DNA of 64,000 nucleotides from NCBI GenBank assembly GCA_964367935.1, contig CAYIYZ010000001.1, positions 372,001 through 436,000 of the forward strand, in the 5' to 3' direction. The DNA comes from Scatomorpha sp964367935. Lineage in GTDB: Bacteria; Bacillota; Clostridia; Oscillospirales; Oscillospiraceae. The translations under genes and the position numbers were made by a program. This document shows positions 40,339 to 47,765 of the stretch, piece after piece. Position 1 is the stretch's first letter. Each line of letters begins with the position of its first letter. The notes beneath the pieces are model-generated. The model saw only the letters and a list, made by a program, of their open reading frames with translations, did no database searches and was not told the DNA's origin.

Positions 40339-40764
40339 TTACAGGAAAAATAATGCGCCGATGATGATAAGTAGTTCCTTGTCCCCTGTCTCTCTGTACA
40401 TGAGGTAGAGGATGAGTAGGAGGATAAGGTCCTCGGTTTCGAGTCCGTCGGGCAAGACTTTGGGGATTAGACCGCCGAGGTTCTGGCCGAGTCCGCCGAG
40501 CATAGAGTCTTCGGAAGACTTTTTGCCGAACGAAGAGAGCAGAGAGGCGCCGGAACCGCCGAGCGAGGAGAGTAGAGAGGATCCACCCCTGCCGAATAAG
40601 TTCGACAGGGCTGATTTTTTTGTATCGGTGAGTTTTGTGTCCCTTGAGTTTAGTGGAGAGTGTGTGGGAAAGGGAACCGGATTAACAGAGTTTACGGGCT
40701 TAGCGGTCGGGGCATCTTCCACACGTACAAAGCGCCCGGTGTTACCCTCATAGCGATTGTACAT
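40339..40764 (-). CDS. Hypothetical Ser/Gly-rich protein with hydrophobic C-terminus, 141 aa
   Basis: It starts MYNRYEGNTGRFVRVEDAPT, has a low-complexity stretch of Ser, Gly and Leu (residues 50-90) and ends with two hydrophobic segments (LETEDLILLLILYLMY, KELLIIIGALFFL) that could insert in a membrane. The start overlaps the preceding gene's 3' end by 17 bases, so they are cotranscribed. I recognise no family. Confidence 0.65.
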   Translation of the reverse strand: MYNRYEGNTGRFVRVEDAPTAKPVNSVNPVPFPTHSPLNSRDTKLTDTKKSALSNLFGRGGSSLLSSLGGSGASLLSSFGKKSSEDSMLGGLGQNLGGLIPKVLPDGLETEDLILLLILYLMYRETGDKELLIIIGALFFL

Positions 40765-41107
40765 CTTTGTCCTCCTTTAGGTCGGAAACGGCGATCCTTG
40801 CCAGGGCGGCGAGCTTCGCGAGTTTCATTGCTTTGTCCATCTTCATGCGCCTTTTTTCGGATAGATAGGGTTTCATAGCTTCAAGCATAGCTTTTTTCTC
40901 ATCGTTTTGAGTAGAGCCGAGCAGTGCGCCTAGCTTTCCGATAAGCGAGGGGTCTAGGGGCAGGCCGAGAGTGTTAGAGGCGCTCGGCGTACCATTGTCG
41001 TCGGAGCTGCCCATAAAGGACTTAGCCATATCCATTATACCCTTCATTTGTTCGGGGTCGTTTAGTACGGAATTAATTTTCTCACTGAGATCATCCACTG
41101 TGAGCAC
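40748..41107 (-). CDS. Hypothetical helical protein, 119 aa
   Basis: Starts MLTVDDLSEKINSVLNDPEQ and is mostly helical and charged, with a basic C-terminal half (LSEKRRMKMDKAMKLAKLAA). It forms a three-gene leftward cluster with 41121-41357 and 40339-40764. The opening 'lseKIn-vLnDPeqmk' pattern recurs in small clostridial proteins of unknown role. The gap to the upstream gene is 13 bases. Confidence 0.7.
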   Translation of the reverse strand: MLTVDDLSEKINSVLNDPEQMKGIMDMAKSFMGSSDDNGTPSASNTLGLPLDPSLIGKLGALLGSTQNDEKKAMLEAMKPYLSEKRRMKMDKAMKLAKLAALARIAVSDLKEDKDVQSL

Positions 41108-41120
41108 CCCCCTTAGTTTT

Positions 41121-41357
41121 TTATTTTTTCATGGTTTCTCCGAGCTTTTTTGCTATGCGTTGCCCTTCCTCAGTGCTTAGAACCTGTTTTAATATGCCCT
41201 GCAGAGCGGCGAAGTCACCGGTGCGTGCAGCTTTTTCCACTTCGGCACCGTCGAGCATACTTGCAAGCCTTTCGCCGTCTTTTGAATTTGCTATCTCTTG
41301 GATTTTATCCGCCTTACCGCTCTTTTCGAGCTGTTTACCTATTTTATCGAAATCCAT
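41121..41357 (-). CDS. Hypothetical small helical protein, 78 aa
   Basis: MDFDKIGKQLEKSGKADKIQ and the rest are helical, with an EIANSKDGERLASMLDGAEV segment; no motif is known to me. GGAGG lies nine bases before the ATG. It is the first gene of the three-gene cluster. Confidence 0.7.
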   Translation of the reverse strand: MDFDKIGKQLEKSGKADKIQEIANSKDGERLASMLDGAEVEKAARTGDFAALQGILKQVLSTEEGQRIAKKLGETMKK

Positions 41358-41423
41358 GTTACGAACCTCCGTTTTTACTTTCTCTTTATTATTATATTCA
41401 ATATTATTTGTGAGGTGACTGTT

Positions 41424-41900
41424 TTGCTAATAGCTGTATTTTCCGACACGCATGGAAACGCAGGCGCGATGAGCGACGCAATAGAAAAAACGAGGCCGGA
41501 GGCGGTCATATTTTTGGGTGACGGCATAGCGGACGCAAAAAGCGTGATGCAGAGGTATCCCGATATGGCATTGTATGCGGTGCGTGGCAACTGTGACATA
41601 TTAAGTACGGCACAAGTAACGCTGACAGAGAATATCTGCGGCGTGAAGGTGTTCATGACGCATGGCCATGAGTATGGCGTGAAGGGAGGACTTGAGAGGC
41701 TTTTGAATGCCGCACACTTTTCAAGGGCGCAGCTTGTACTGTATGGGCATACGCATGTGGCGCATAGTGAGCGAGTGGGCGAGATGCATGTGTTAAATCC
41801 CGGTAGTGCGGGTCGAGGTGAGCGCCCGAGTTTTGCGCTTGTGCGGCTAAAAAGCGGCAAAGTGAGTAGTATAGAGCATGTTGAGCTTGATAAAATGTAA
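41424..41900 (+). CDS. YfcE/MJ0936-type metallophosphoesterase
   Basis: A small calcineurin-like phosphoesterase: AVFSDTHGNAGAM (first metal Asp and His), VIFLGDGIADAKS (GD), YAVRGNCD (GN-x-D), VFMTHGHEYGV (GHxH-type) and LVLYGHTHVAH. All five motifs are present in 158 aa. The start is TTG 41424, with GAGGTG six bases ahead; the long upstream frame would overlap the opposite-strand genes. Substrate unknown; relatives act on bis-p-nitrophenyl phosphate and cyclic nucleotides. Confidence 0.92.
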   Translation: MLIAVFSDTHGNAGAMSDAIEKTRPEAVIFLGDGIADAKSVMQRYPDMALYAVRGNCDILSTAQVTLTENICGVKVFMTHGHEYGVKGGLERLLNAAHFSRAQLVLYGHTHVAHSERVGEMHVLNPGSAGRGERPSFALVRLKSGKVSSIEHVELDKM

Positions 41901-41928
41901 TAAGGATAGAGTTTTAATGTAAAAATGC

Positions 41929-41957
41929 TTGACATTTAATAAAACTGGTAGTATAGT
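41929..41957 (+). promoter_or_regulatory. Consensus sigma-A promoter of feoAB
   Basis: TTGACA (41929-41934), 17-base spacer, TATAGT (41952-41957). Confidence 0.9.
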
Positions 41958-41965
41958 AGCTATGA

Positions 41966-41984
41966 ATTAGATAAGTCTAACTAA
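41966..41984 (+). promoter_or_regulatory. DtxR/IdeR-like operator at the feoAB start site
   Basis: TTAGATAAGTCTAACTAA closely follows the DtxR-type pattern TTAG-N-TTAG-N-CTAA-N-CTAA, with the perfect inner inverted repeat TTAGA/TCTAA. It covers the expected transcription start just after the -10 box, a position where an iron-loaded repressor would block transcription. Confidence 0.65.
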
Positions 41985-42001
41985 CTCGGAAGGGGAAAGT
42001 T

Positions 42002-42346
42002 ATGCAAACAACAGTGAAGCGCAGGAAGTGGGGCTTCGGGTTTGGGGCTAAGACAGTAGCTCAAGCGGAATCGGACATTAGAGAGTCGAGGAAAGATATG
42101 ACAAAGGCGGAAAATGAGTTTGACGTGTCGAGGGTTGATGTCAGTAGTGCTGAGATGGGACGCGAGTACATAATCAGCAAGATAGTGACTAACGACGAGG
42201 AAATGTCTAGATTCTTGTTTAGCTTGGGATGTTTTGAGGGTGAGCCCATTACATTGGTATCTGTGCTAAACGGGACGTATGTGGTCTCGATAAAAGATGC
42301 GAGGTACAGTATAGACAAGGAGCTGGCGCAGGCAATACGCCTGTAA
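42002..42346 (+). CDS. feoA: FeoA domain protein with N-terminal extension
   Basis: The C-terminal 75 residues form the SH3-like FeoA domain (MGREYIISKIVTNDEEMSRF, LFSLGCFEGEPITLVSVLNG, YVVSIKDARYSIDKELAQAI), a partner of FeoB. The first 40 residues (KRRKWGFGFGAKTVAQAESD) are basic and variable and not part of the standard domain. It lies 94 bases before feoB; a hairpin ATCGTTTCG/CGAGACGAT at about 42370-42398 followed by a short T run lies between them and might attenuate feoB. Confidence 0.9.
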   Translation: MQTTVKRRKWGFGFGAKTVAQAESDIRESRKDMTKAENEFDVSRVDVSSAEMGREYIISKIVTNDEEMSRFLFSLGCFEGEPITLVSVLNGTYVVSIKDARYSIDKELAQAIRL

Positions 42347-42439
42347 ACATAAACATAACAGTACTCAGTATCGTTTCGGAGCTATACTTCGAGACGATGC
42401 CGTGTATTTTTTGTTGCCAAAAATAGGAGGTAAGGGAAA

Positions 42440-44554
42440 ATGAAAATTGCATTGGCGGGAAACCCTAACAGTGGTAAGACCACGCTTTACAACGCTCTAA
42501 CGGGCAAGACGGAGCAGGTCGGCAACTGGGCGGGTGTCACAGTGGAGAAGAAGGTGAGTGCTCTTAAAGGTGCGCTCAACAAAAATTACGGCGAGGTTAC
42601 TATAGTTGACTTGCCGGGTGCGTACTCAATGTCACCCTATACGAAAGAGGAGAGCATCACAAAAGACTTTGTGCAGGGCGAGAGCCCCGACGTTATCATC
42701 AACATAGTTGATGCGACGAATTTAAGTCGTAGTTTGTTTTTCACAACACAGTTAGCTGAGCTTGGCATACCTGTGGTTATAGCGCTCAATAAGAGTGATA
42801 TGGCGAAGAAGAAGGGTGTGAAGGTAGACCTAGCGAAGCTGAGAGAGAAGCTATCGTGCAAGGTAGTGGAGACTGTATCAACGGCGACGACAGGAAATGG
42901 ACTTGATGAGTTGCTGGCTGCAGCGGTATCGAGTGTTGGTCAGGGCCAATCTGCACCTTACAGTGCAGAGTATGCCGGATTGACGGACGTTAAGGCAGTA
43001 GAGGAAGCGGATAAGGCACGTTTTGCCTTTGTGGATACGATAGTCAGGGCAGTGGAGACGAGGTTACAGCAGACAAGTGAGCGCACGAAGCAGGATGCGG
43101 CGGACGCTATACTTGCGCATAAGTGGATAGGACTGCCTATATTCGCAGCTGTCATGTGGGCGGTGTTTGCGATATCGCAGACCTATGTCGGCCCTCTGCT
43201 TGCGGATATATTTGTTGGTTGGATAGATGCCTTCAATGGCTTTGTCGGCGGCATGTTGGGCGAGGACGTATCCCCTGTTCTCAGTGCAATACTGCTTGAC
43301 GGTATCATAGGCGGCGTGGGAGCTGTTATAGGCTTCTTACCGCTAATCATGGTAATGTTCTTCTTGCTTGCACTGTTGGAAGACTGCGGATACATGGCAC
43401 GTGTGGCTGTTATCATGGATAGGTTCTTCAAGGTCGTAGGGCTGTCGGGCAAGTCTATCATACCCATGGTTATAGGCACAGGCTGTGCGATACCCGGAAT
43501 AATGGCTACACGTACGATAAAGGACGAGCGTCAGAGGCGTACAACAGCTATGCTGACACCGTTTATCCCCTGCGGAGCGAAGCTGCCGGTTATAGCACTA
43601 TTTGCGGGCGTTTTCTTCAGTGAGGCTACATGGGTCAGCCCTCTGATGTACTTTGTCGGCATATTCCTAATCATATTGGGTGCACTTTTCAGTGTAAAGA
43701 TAACGGGCGAGAAGTACGCACGTAGCTACTTTATCATAGAGCTACCCGAGTACAAGTTCCCGAGCATAAAGAGAGCGGCCTTGTCCATGCTTTCACGTGC
43801 GAAGGCGTACATAATAAAGGCATCAACAATAATCCTACTGTGCAACATGGCTGTACAGATTCTGCAGACCTTCACCTTGGACTTCCAGGTTGTGGCAGAG
43901 CTAGCGGATGCGGCAGCTTTGCAGGCAGGTCTACCCCTACCGTCAGATGCGGCGGCGTTGGCAGCGGCAACACCCGCACAGTTCGAGGCAGTACGTGCCT
44001 TGGTTGAAACCTATCAGAGTCAGAGCATACTTGCGGCCATAGCCTCACCCTTTGCGCTACTGCTTATCCCTGTCGGCTTCGGCGTATGGCAGTTGGCAGC
44101 AGCTGCTATAACAGGCTTTATCGCTAAGGAGAATGTAGTTGGTACTTTGGCAGTTGTTTACGGTATCAATAACTTCATCGACACAGACGCTTTGGAGCTG
44201 ACAAGCGGCGCGACAGAGGTTGCAGGCATCATGGGCATGTCCTCGGTAGCGGCCTTGGCGTACCTCATGTTTAACCTTTATACACCGCCTTGCTTTGCGG
44301 CCATCGGCGCTATGAATGCGGAGATGGAGAGCGGAAAATGGCTGTGGGGTGGCATCGCCTTGCAGTTCGGTACGGGCTACGTAGTTGCGTTCTTGGTGTA
44401 CCAGATAGGCACCTTGATAACAATGGGCACTGTCGGAGCGGGCTTTGTACCGGGACTTATAGCTGTTGCTGTTATGATAGGCGTGTTGGTCATGATGATG
44501 ATGCGCGGCGGCAAGAAGTCCGGTCAGAAGTTGCCCGACAAGGTAGCTGCTTAA
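42440..44554 (+). CDS. feoB: Ferrous iron transporter FeoB
   Basis: An N-terminal GTPase has G1 GNPNSGKT (8-15), G3 DLPGAYSMS (about 56), G4 NKSD (about 121). A polytopic permease follows with two gate motifs (LLALLEDCGYMARVAVIMDR and the second half ITGFIAKENVVGTLAVVY) and GTGCAIPGIMATRTI. Length of 704 aa fits. GGAGG lies nine bases ahead of the ATG. A FeoB-associated Cys-rich gene follows. The operator upstream suggests repression in iron-rich conditions. Confidence 0.97.
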   Translation: MKIALAGNPNSGKTTLYNALTGKTEQVGNWAGVTVEKKVSALKGALNKNYGEVTIVDLPGAYSMSPYTKEESITKDFVQGESPDVIINIVDATNLSRSLFFTTQLAELGIPVVIALNKSDMAKKKGVKVDLAKLREKLSCKVVETVSTATTGNGLDELLAAAVSSVGQGQSAPYSAEYAGLTDVKAVEEADKARFAFVDTIVRAVETRLQQTSERTKQDAADAILAHKWIGLPIFAAVMWAVFAISQTYVGPLLADIFVGWIDAFNGFVGGMLGEDVSPVLSAILLDGIIGGVGAVIGFLPLIMVMFFLLALLEDCGYMARVAVIMDRFFKVVGLSGKSIIPMVIGTGCAIPGIMATRTIKDERQRRTTAMLTPFIPCGAKLPVIALFAGVFFSEATWVSPLMYFVGIFLIILGALFSVKITGEKYARSYFIIELPEYKFPSIKRAALSMLSRAKAYIIKASTIILLCNMAVQILQTFTLDFQVVAELADAAALQAGLPLPSDAAALAAATPAQFEAVRALVETYQSQSILAAIASPFALLLIPVGFGVWQLAAAAITGFIAKENVVGTLAVVYGINNFIDTDALELTSGATEVAGIMGMSSVAALAYLMFNLYTPPCFAAIGAMNAEMESGKWLWGGIALQFGTGYVVAFLVYQIGTLITMGTVGAGFVPGLIAVAVMIGVLVMMMMRGGKKSGQKLPDKVAA

Positions 44555-44588
44555 TATTAGACTATTATCAAAATAGGAGGTGTCAGAC

Positions 44589-44744
44589 CTGGGTAATTAT
44601 ATTATAATAGGCGTGATAGTGCTCATAGTCGGTGCCGCCGTATGGAAGATAGTCAGGGAGAAGAAAAAGGGCGTTAAATGCATAGGCTGCCCTCACTCCG
44701 GCGGCTGCGAGAGCAGCAAAAACAGCGAGAATTCTTGTAAATAA
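44589..44744 (+). CDS. FeoB-associated Cys-rich membrane protein, CTG start
   Basis: A 51-codon frame encodes (M)GNYIIIGVIVLIVGAAVWK then basic residues and CIGCPHSGGC, as in the FeoB-associated Cys-rich family. A near-perfect AGGAGG (44575-44580) lies eight bases before CTG 44589. The only other in-frame candidate is GTG 44580, which overlaps the ribosome binding site. CTG is a rare start codon, so this is worth confirming. It begins 34 bases after feoB and is followed by a terminator. The Cys cluster may bind iron at the cytoplasmic face. Confidence 0.8.
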   Translation: MGNYIIIGVIVLIVGAAVWKIVREKKKGVKCIGCPHSGGCESSKNSENSCK

Positions 44745-44748
44745 TAAC

Positions 44749-44791
44749 AAAGACCACTGTGGCTAATAAACCACAGTGGTCTTTATTATTT
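44749..44791. terminator. Bidirectional terminator after the feo operon
   Basis: AAAGACCACTGTGG, loop CTAATAAA, CCACAGTGGTCTTT, then ATTATTT. Confidence 0.9.
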
Positions 44792-44811
44792 CGAAACGGC
44801 AAGAGCCTTGC

Positions 44812-45072
44812 CTACTTGCCGGAGATTTGCTTTACCTTTAGCTTAACACCTTGATCGGCTGCAAATTTCTCTATACTCTGCGATACACTGAATTTACTTT
44901 TGTTGAGTAGGTCAGCTACGGCTTCGTCGCATTGCTGTTGTGTCATGCCCTTCAATAAGAATTTGTAGAGTCCTAGTTGTGTGCTCTTTGATTTAAGAGC
45001 AGGGATACGTGAGAGGGCGTCTAAGAGAGCGATGTAGTCGGCACCCTCTATATCGATTTCGAGATGTAGCAT
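44812..45072 (-). CDS. Hypothetical protein, 86 aa
   Basis: Starts MLHLEIDIEGADYIALLDAL, then two helical segments and a basic end (VKLKVKQISGK). GGAGG precedes the ATG by seven bases and the gene ends near the shared terminator. It looks like a small cytosolic alpha/beta protein; I recognise no family. Confidence 0.7.
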   Translation of the reverse strand: MLHLEIDIEGADYIALLDALSRIPALKSKSTQLGLYKFLLKGMTQQQCDEAVADLLNKSKFSVSQSIEKFAADQGVKLKVKQISGK

Positions 45073-45154
45073 GTGAATCCTCCTTAAATTATGTCTTTTA
45101 TTATAGGATGTTTTGCTGTATAATGCTATTATAAATTTTATGCAGAGGTGTACT

Positions 45155-46075
45155 ATGGAATTACTCTACGCCATACAAGAAATAAGAACGCCGGCACTCG
45201 ATGCCGTCATGGCAACGGTAACAGAACTTGGAGGTGAACTCGTATACATTATATTGGCGATGTTCGCCTTCTGGTGCTATAACAAGAGTCTCGGCTACTA
45301 CATGCTGACTATGGGCTTTTCGGGCATAATAGTCAATCAGTTTTTAAAGATCACTTGTCGTGTGCCACGTCCGTGGGTAAAAGATCCTACGATACACGTT
45401 GTAGAGTCGGCAAGATTACACGCCACGGGCTACTCTTTTCCCAGTGGACATACGCAAAATGTCGTTACTGCTTTCGGAACACTCGCACGGTGGTTTAAAC
45501 CGCTCGGTGTACGAATAGTGTGCGTGGGCATCATCTTAGTGGTTGCGTTTACTAGGCTATACCTCGGTGTGCATACCACTGAAGATGTGCTCGTATCCTT
45601 AGCTATAGGAGCGGTGATGACCTTTGCGTTTTACCCTGTGTTTCGTGATGCGGAGAACCGCCCTAAGCTCATGTACGGGACATTGGCGCTCATGGTCGTG
45701 CTCTCTGTGGCATATTTGCTGTACATAGAACTGTGGAACTTCCCGACGGATATAGACGTCGTTAATTTACAAGAGGCACGTGACAATGCCTACAGTTTGT
45801 CAGGCGCTTCCTTGGCTATGCTCATATCCTATCACATAGACAGACGTTACATACGTTTTGAGACTAAGGGCAAGTTTGGCGCACAGGCAGTCAAGCTCAT
45901 AGGCGGCTTTGCGATAGTCGTAGCGATAATGGAGGGTCTGGACGCACCGCTCACGGCAATGTTGGGCGAGAGCTTAGGCTCTGCTCTGCGCTATTTCATA
46001 CTCATACTCTTTGCCACAGGATTGTGGCCTGCTACGTTTAGGAAAATAAACAGGCTCTTTGAAAGGAGTAAATAA
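45155..46075 (+). CDS. PAP2-family membrane phosphatase
   Basis: Seven or eight helices. The phosphatase signature is complete: KITCRVPRPW (KxxxxxxRP), YSFPSGHTQN (PSGH) and RLYLGVHTTEDV (Rx5Hx3D). It may recycle undecaprenyl pyrophosphate or dephosphorylate another lipid. I use ATG 45155 (AGAGG six bases ahead). The C-terminal 110 residues add four helices beyond the core PAP2 fold. The next gene starts one base after its stop. Confidence 0.92.
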   Translation: MELLYAIQEIRTPALDAVMATVTELGGELVYIILAMFAFWCYNKSLGYYMLTMGFSGIIVNQFLKITCRVPRPWVKDPTIHVVESARLHATGYSFPSGHTQNVVTAFGTLARWFKPLGVRIVCVGIILVVAFTRLYLGVHTTEDVLVSLAIGAVMTFAFYPVFRDAENRPKLMYGTLALMVVLSVAYLLYIELWNFPTDIDVVNLQEARDNAYSLSGASLAMLISYHIDRRYIRFETKGKFGAQAVKLIGGFAIVVAIMEGLDAPLTAMLGESLGSALRYFILILFATGLWPATFRKINRLFERSK

Positions 46076-46076
46076 G

Positions 46077-47681
46077 ATGAAAATTACATTTCTGGGCGCC
46101 GCACATGAAGTGACGGGTAGCTGTACGCTCATAGAGTTAGGTAGCACTAAGTTTATTATAGACTGTGGAATGGAACAGGGCAAGGATATTTTTGTAAATG
46201 AGACTTTGCCCGTTAATCCGACGGATGTGGACTTTGTGCTTTTAACTCATGCGCATATAGACCATTCGGGCAATTTGCCCTTGCTTTATAAGAACGGATT
46301 TAGGGGCGTCGTGTACGCCACGGAGCCGACATGCAATCTGTGCAGTATAATGCTGCGTGATTCGGCGCATATACAGATGTCGGAAGCGGAGTATAAGACG
46401 AGAAAGTCACAGCGAGCCGGTGGCCCCGAGATTAAGCCTGTGTACGATATGAATGATGCTGAGGGACTGCTTACGAGACTGCGTCCCTGCACATACGCCG
46501 AGCGTATACAGGTCAGTGAGGACGTGTATGTACGCTTTACGGACGTGGGGCATTTACTCGGCTCTGCTTGTATAGAGATATGGATGACTGAAAAGGGTGA
46601 GGAGCGCAAGATAGTGTTCTCGGGCGACTTGGGCAATATAAATCAGCCTTTGCTCCGTGATCCGTCTAAGGTGAAGGATGCTGACTATGTGGTGATGGAA
46701 TCCACGTATGGGCTACGCAGTCACGGTGACAGACCTGATTACATAAAGGCCTTGACGGAGGCGATACAGCGCACGTTTGACAGGGGCGGCAATGTGGTCA
46801 TACCCTCGTTTGCGGTGGGACGCACACAGGAGATGCTGTATTTTATCAGGGAAATAAAGGAGCGAGGACTCATCAAGGGTCATTCGGGCTTCAAGGTGTA
46901 TGTGGACAGTCCGCTTGCCATAGAGGCGACAGGCATATTTTTACAGGCGGACAGATCGTATTTGGACGCTGAGACGGTGGCGCTATTGGATAAGGGCGTA
47001 GACCCGCTTTATTTTGACGGTTTGGAGACGAGTGTGTCTGTGGACGAGTCGAGGGCGATAAACGCAGATAAGGCGCCTAAGGTCATCATATCGGCGAGCG
47101 GCATGTGTGACGCAGGGCGTATACGTCACCACTTAAAGCACAATTTGTGGCGTGAGGAGAGCCTTATATTATTCGTGGGCTATCAAGCGGTGGGCACTTT
47201 GGGACGACTTTTACACGATGGCGCTAAGAGTGTGCGACTGTTCGGTGAGGATATAGCGGTAAATGCGGAGGTGTCGTGGTTAGCCGGTGTATCGGGACAT
47301 GCAGACAGAAACGGGCTGCTAAATTGGCTGTCGGGCTTTAGTCCGAAGCCGAGGCTGGTATTTATAAATCACGGAGATAATGAGGTCTGTGATGAATTTA
47401 CGAAGAACTTAAACGAGGATTTTGGGTATACGGCGACCTCGCCGTACAGTGGCACAAGCTACGATTTGTTGACGGCAGAAGCTATAGGGCTAACGGTCGG
47501 CATACCTGTGGCACCGAAGGCTGTGCAGAAGCCGCGCAAGGAGGCTGTTGCGTATCGTCGTGCAGTGGAGGCGGCGGAGCGTTTGCTTCGTAGGGTGCGA
47601 GGCCTTGAGGGTCGAGCCAACGAGGAACTGCGTGAGATAACACGTAAGATAGAGGCGATACTGCGCAACTTGGAAAAATAA
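46077..47681 (+). CDS. MBL-fold beta-CASP ribonuclease-like protein
   Basis: A metallo-beta-lactamase domain with LLTHAHIDHSGNLPLL (HxHxDH), GHLLGSACIEI and SGDLGN, followed by beta-CASP motifs VVIPSFAVGRTQEMLYFI, ISASGMCDAGRIRHHLKHNL and LAGVSGHADRNGLLNW, then FINHGDNEV. This matches the YsfA/CPSF-like group (COG1236), related to RNase J and to CPSF-73. It should process RNA with two zinc ions. AAGGAG lies eight bases before ATG 46077. It is coupled to the PAP2 gene. The C-terminal 70 residues form a basic coiled helix. Confidence 0.94.
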   Translation: MKITFLGAAHEVTGSCTLIELGSTKFIIDCGMEQGKDIFVNETLPVNPTDVDFVLLTHAHIDHSGNLPLLYKNGFRGVVYATEPTCNLCSIMLRDSAHIQMSEAEYKTRKSQRAGGPEIKPVYDMNDAEGLLTRLRPCTYAERIQVSEDVYVRFTDVGHLLGSACIEIWMTEKGEERKIVFSGDLGNINQPLLRDPSKVKDADYVVMESTYGLRSHGDRPDYIKALTEAIQRTFDRGGNVVIPSFAVGRTQEMLYFIREIKERGLIKGHSGFKVYVDSPLAIEATGIFLQADRSYLDAETVALLDKGVDPLYFDGLETSVSVDESRAINADKAPKVIISASGMCDAGRIRHHLKHNLWREESLILFVGYQAVGTLGRLLHDGAKSVRLFGEDIAVNAEVSWLAGVSGHADRNGLLNWLSGFSPKPRLVFINHGDNEVCDEFTKNLNEDFGYTATSPYSGTSYDLLTAEAIGLTVGIPVAPKAVQKPRKEAVAYRRAVEAAERLLRRVRGLEGRANEELREITRKIEAILRNLEK

Positions 47682-47698
47682 GGTATGTGCTCGGGCGG

Positions 47699-47728
47699 TT
47701 GACGAGGGCGATTGCTTTGTGTTATGCT
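47699..47728 (+). promoter_or_regulatory. Sigma-A-like promoter of the pseudokinase-lectin gene
   Basis: TTGACG (47699-47704), 18-base spacer, TATGCT (47723-47728), about 35 bases before ATG 47766. Confidence 0.6.
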
Positions 47729-47765
47729 GAGGTGTGATTTGAACCTTTGGAAAGGAAAACGTGAG

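Noticed and set aside
41298..41423. N-terminal extension of the YfcE-like phosphoesterase
   Set aside because: The extra 42 residues are hydrophobic shadow sequence over the opposite-strand gene; TTG 41424 has the ribosome binding site and gives the family's normal start.
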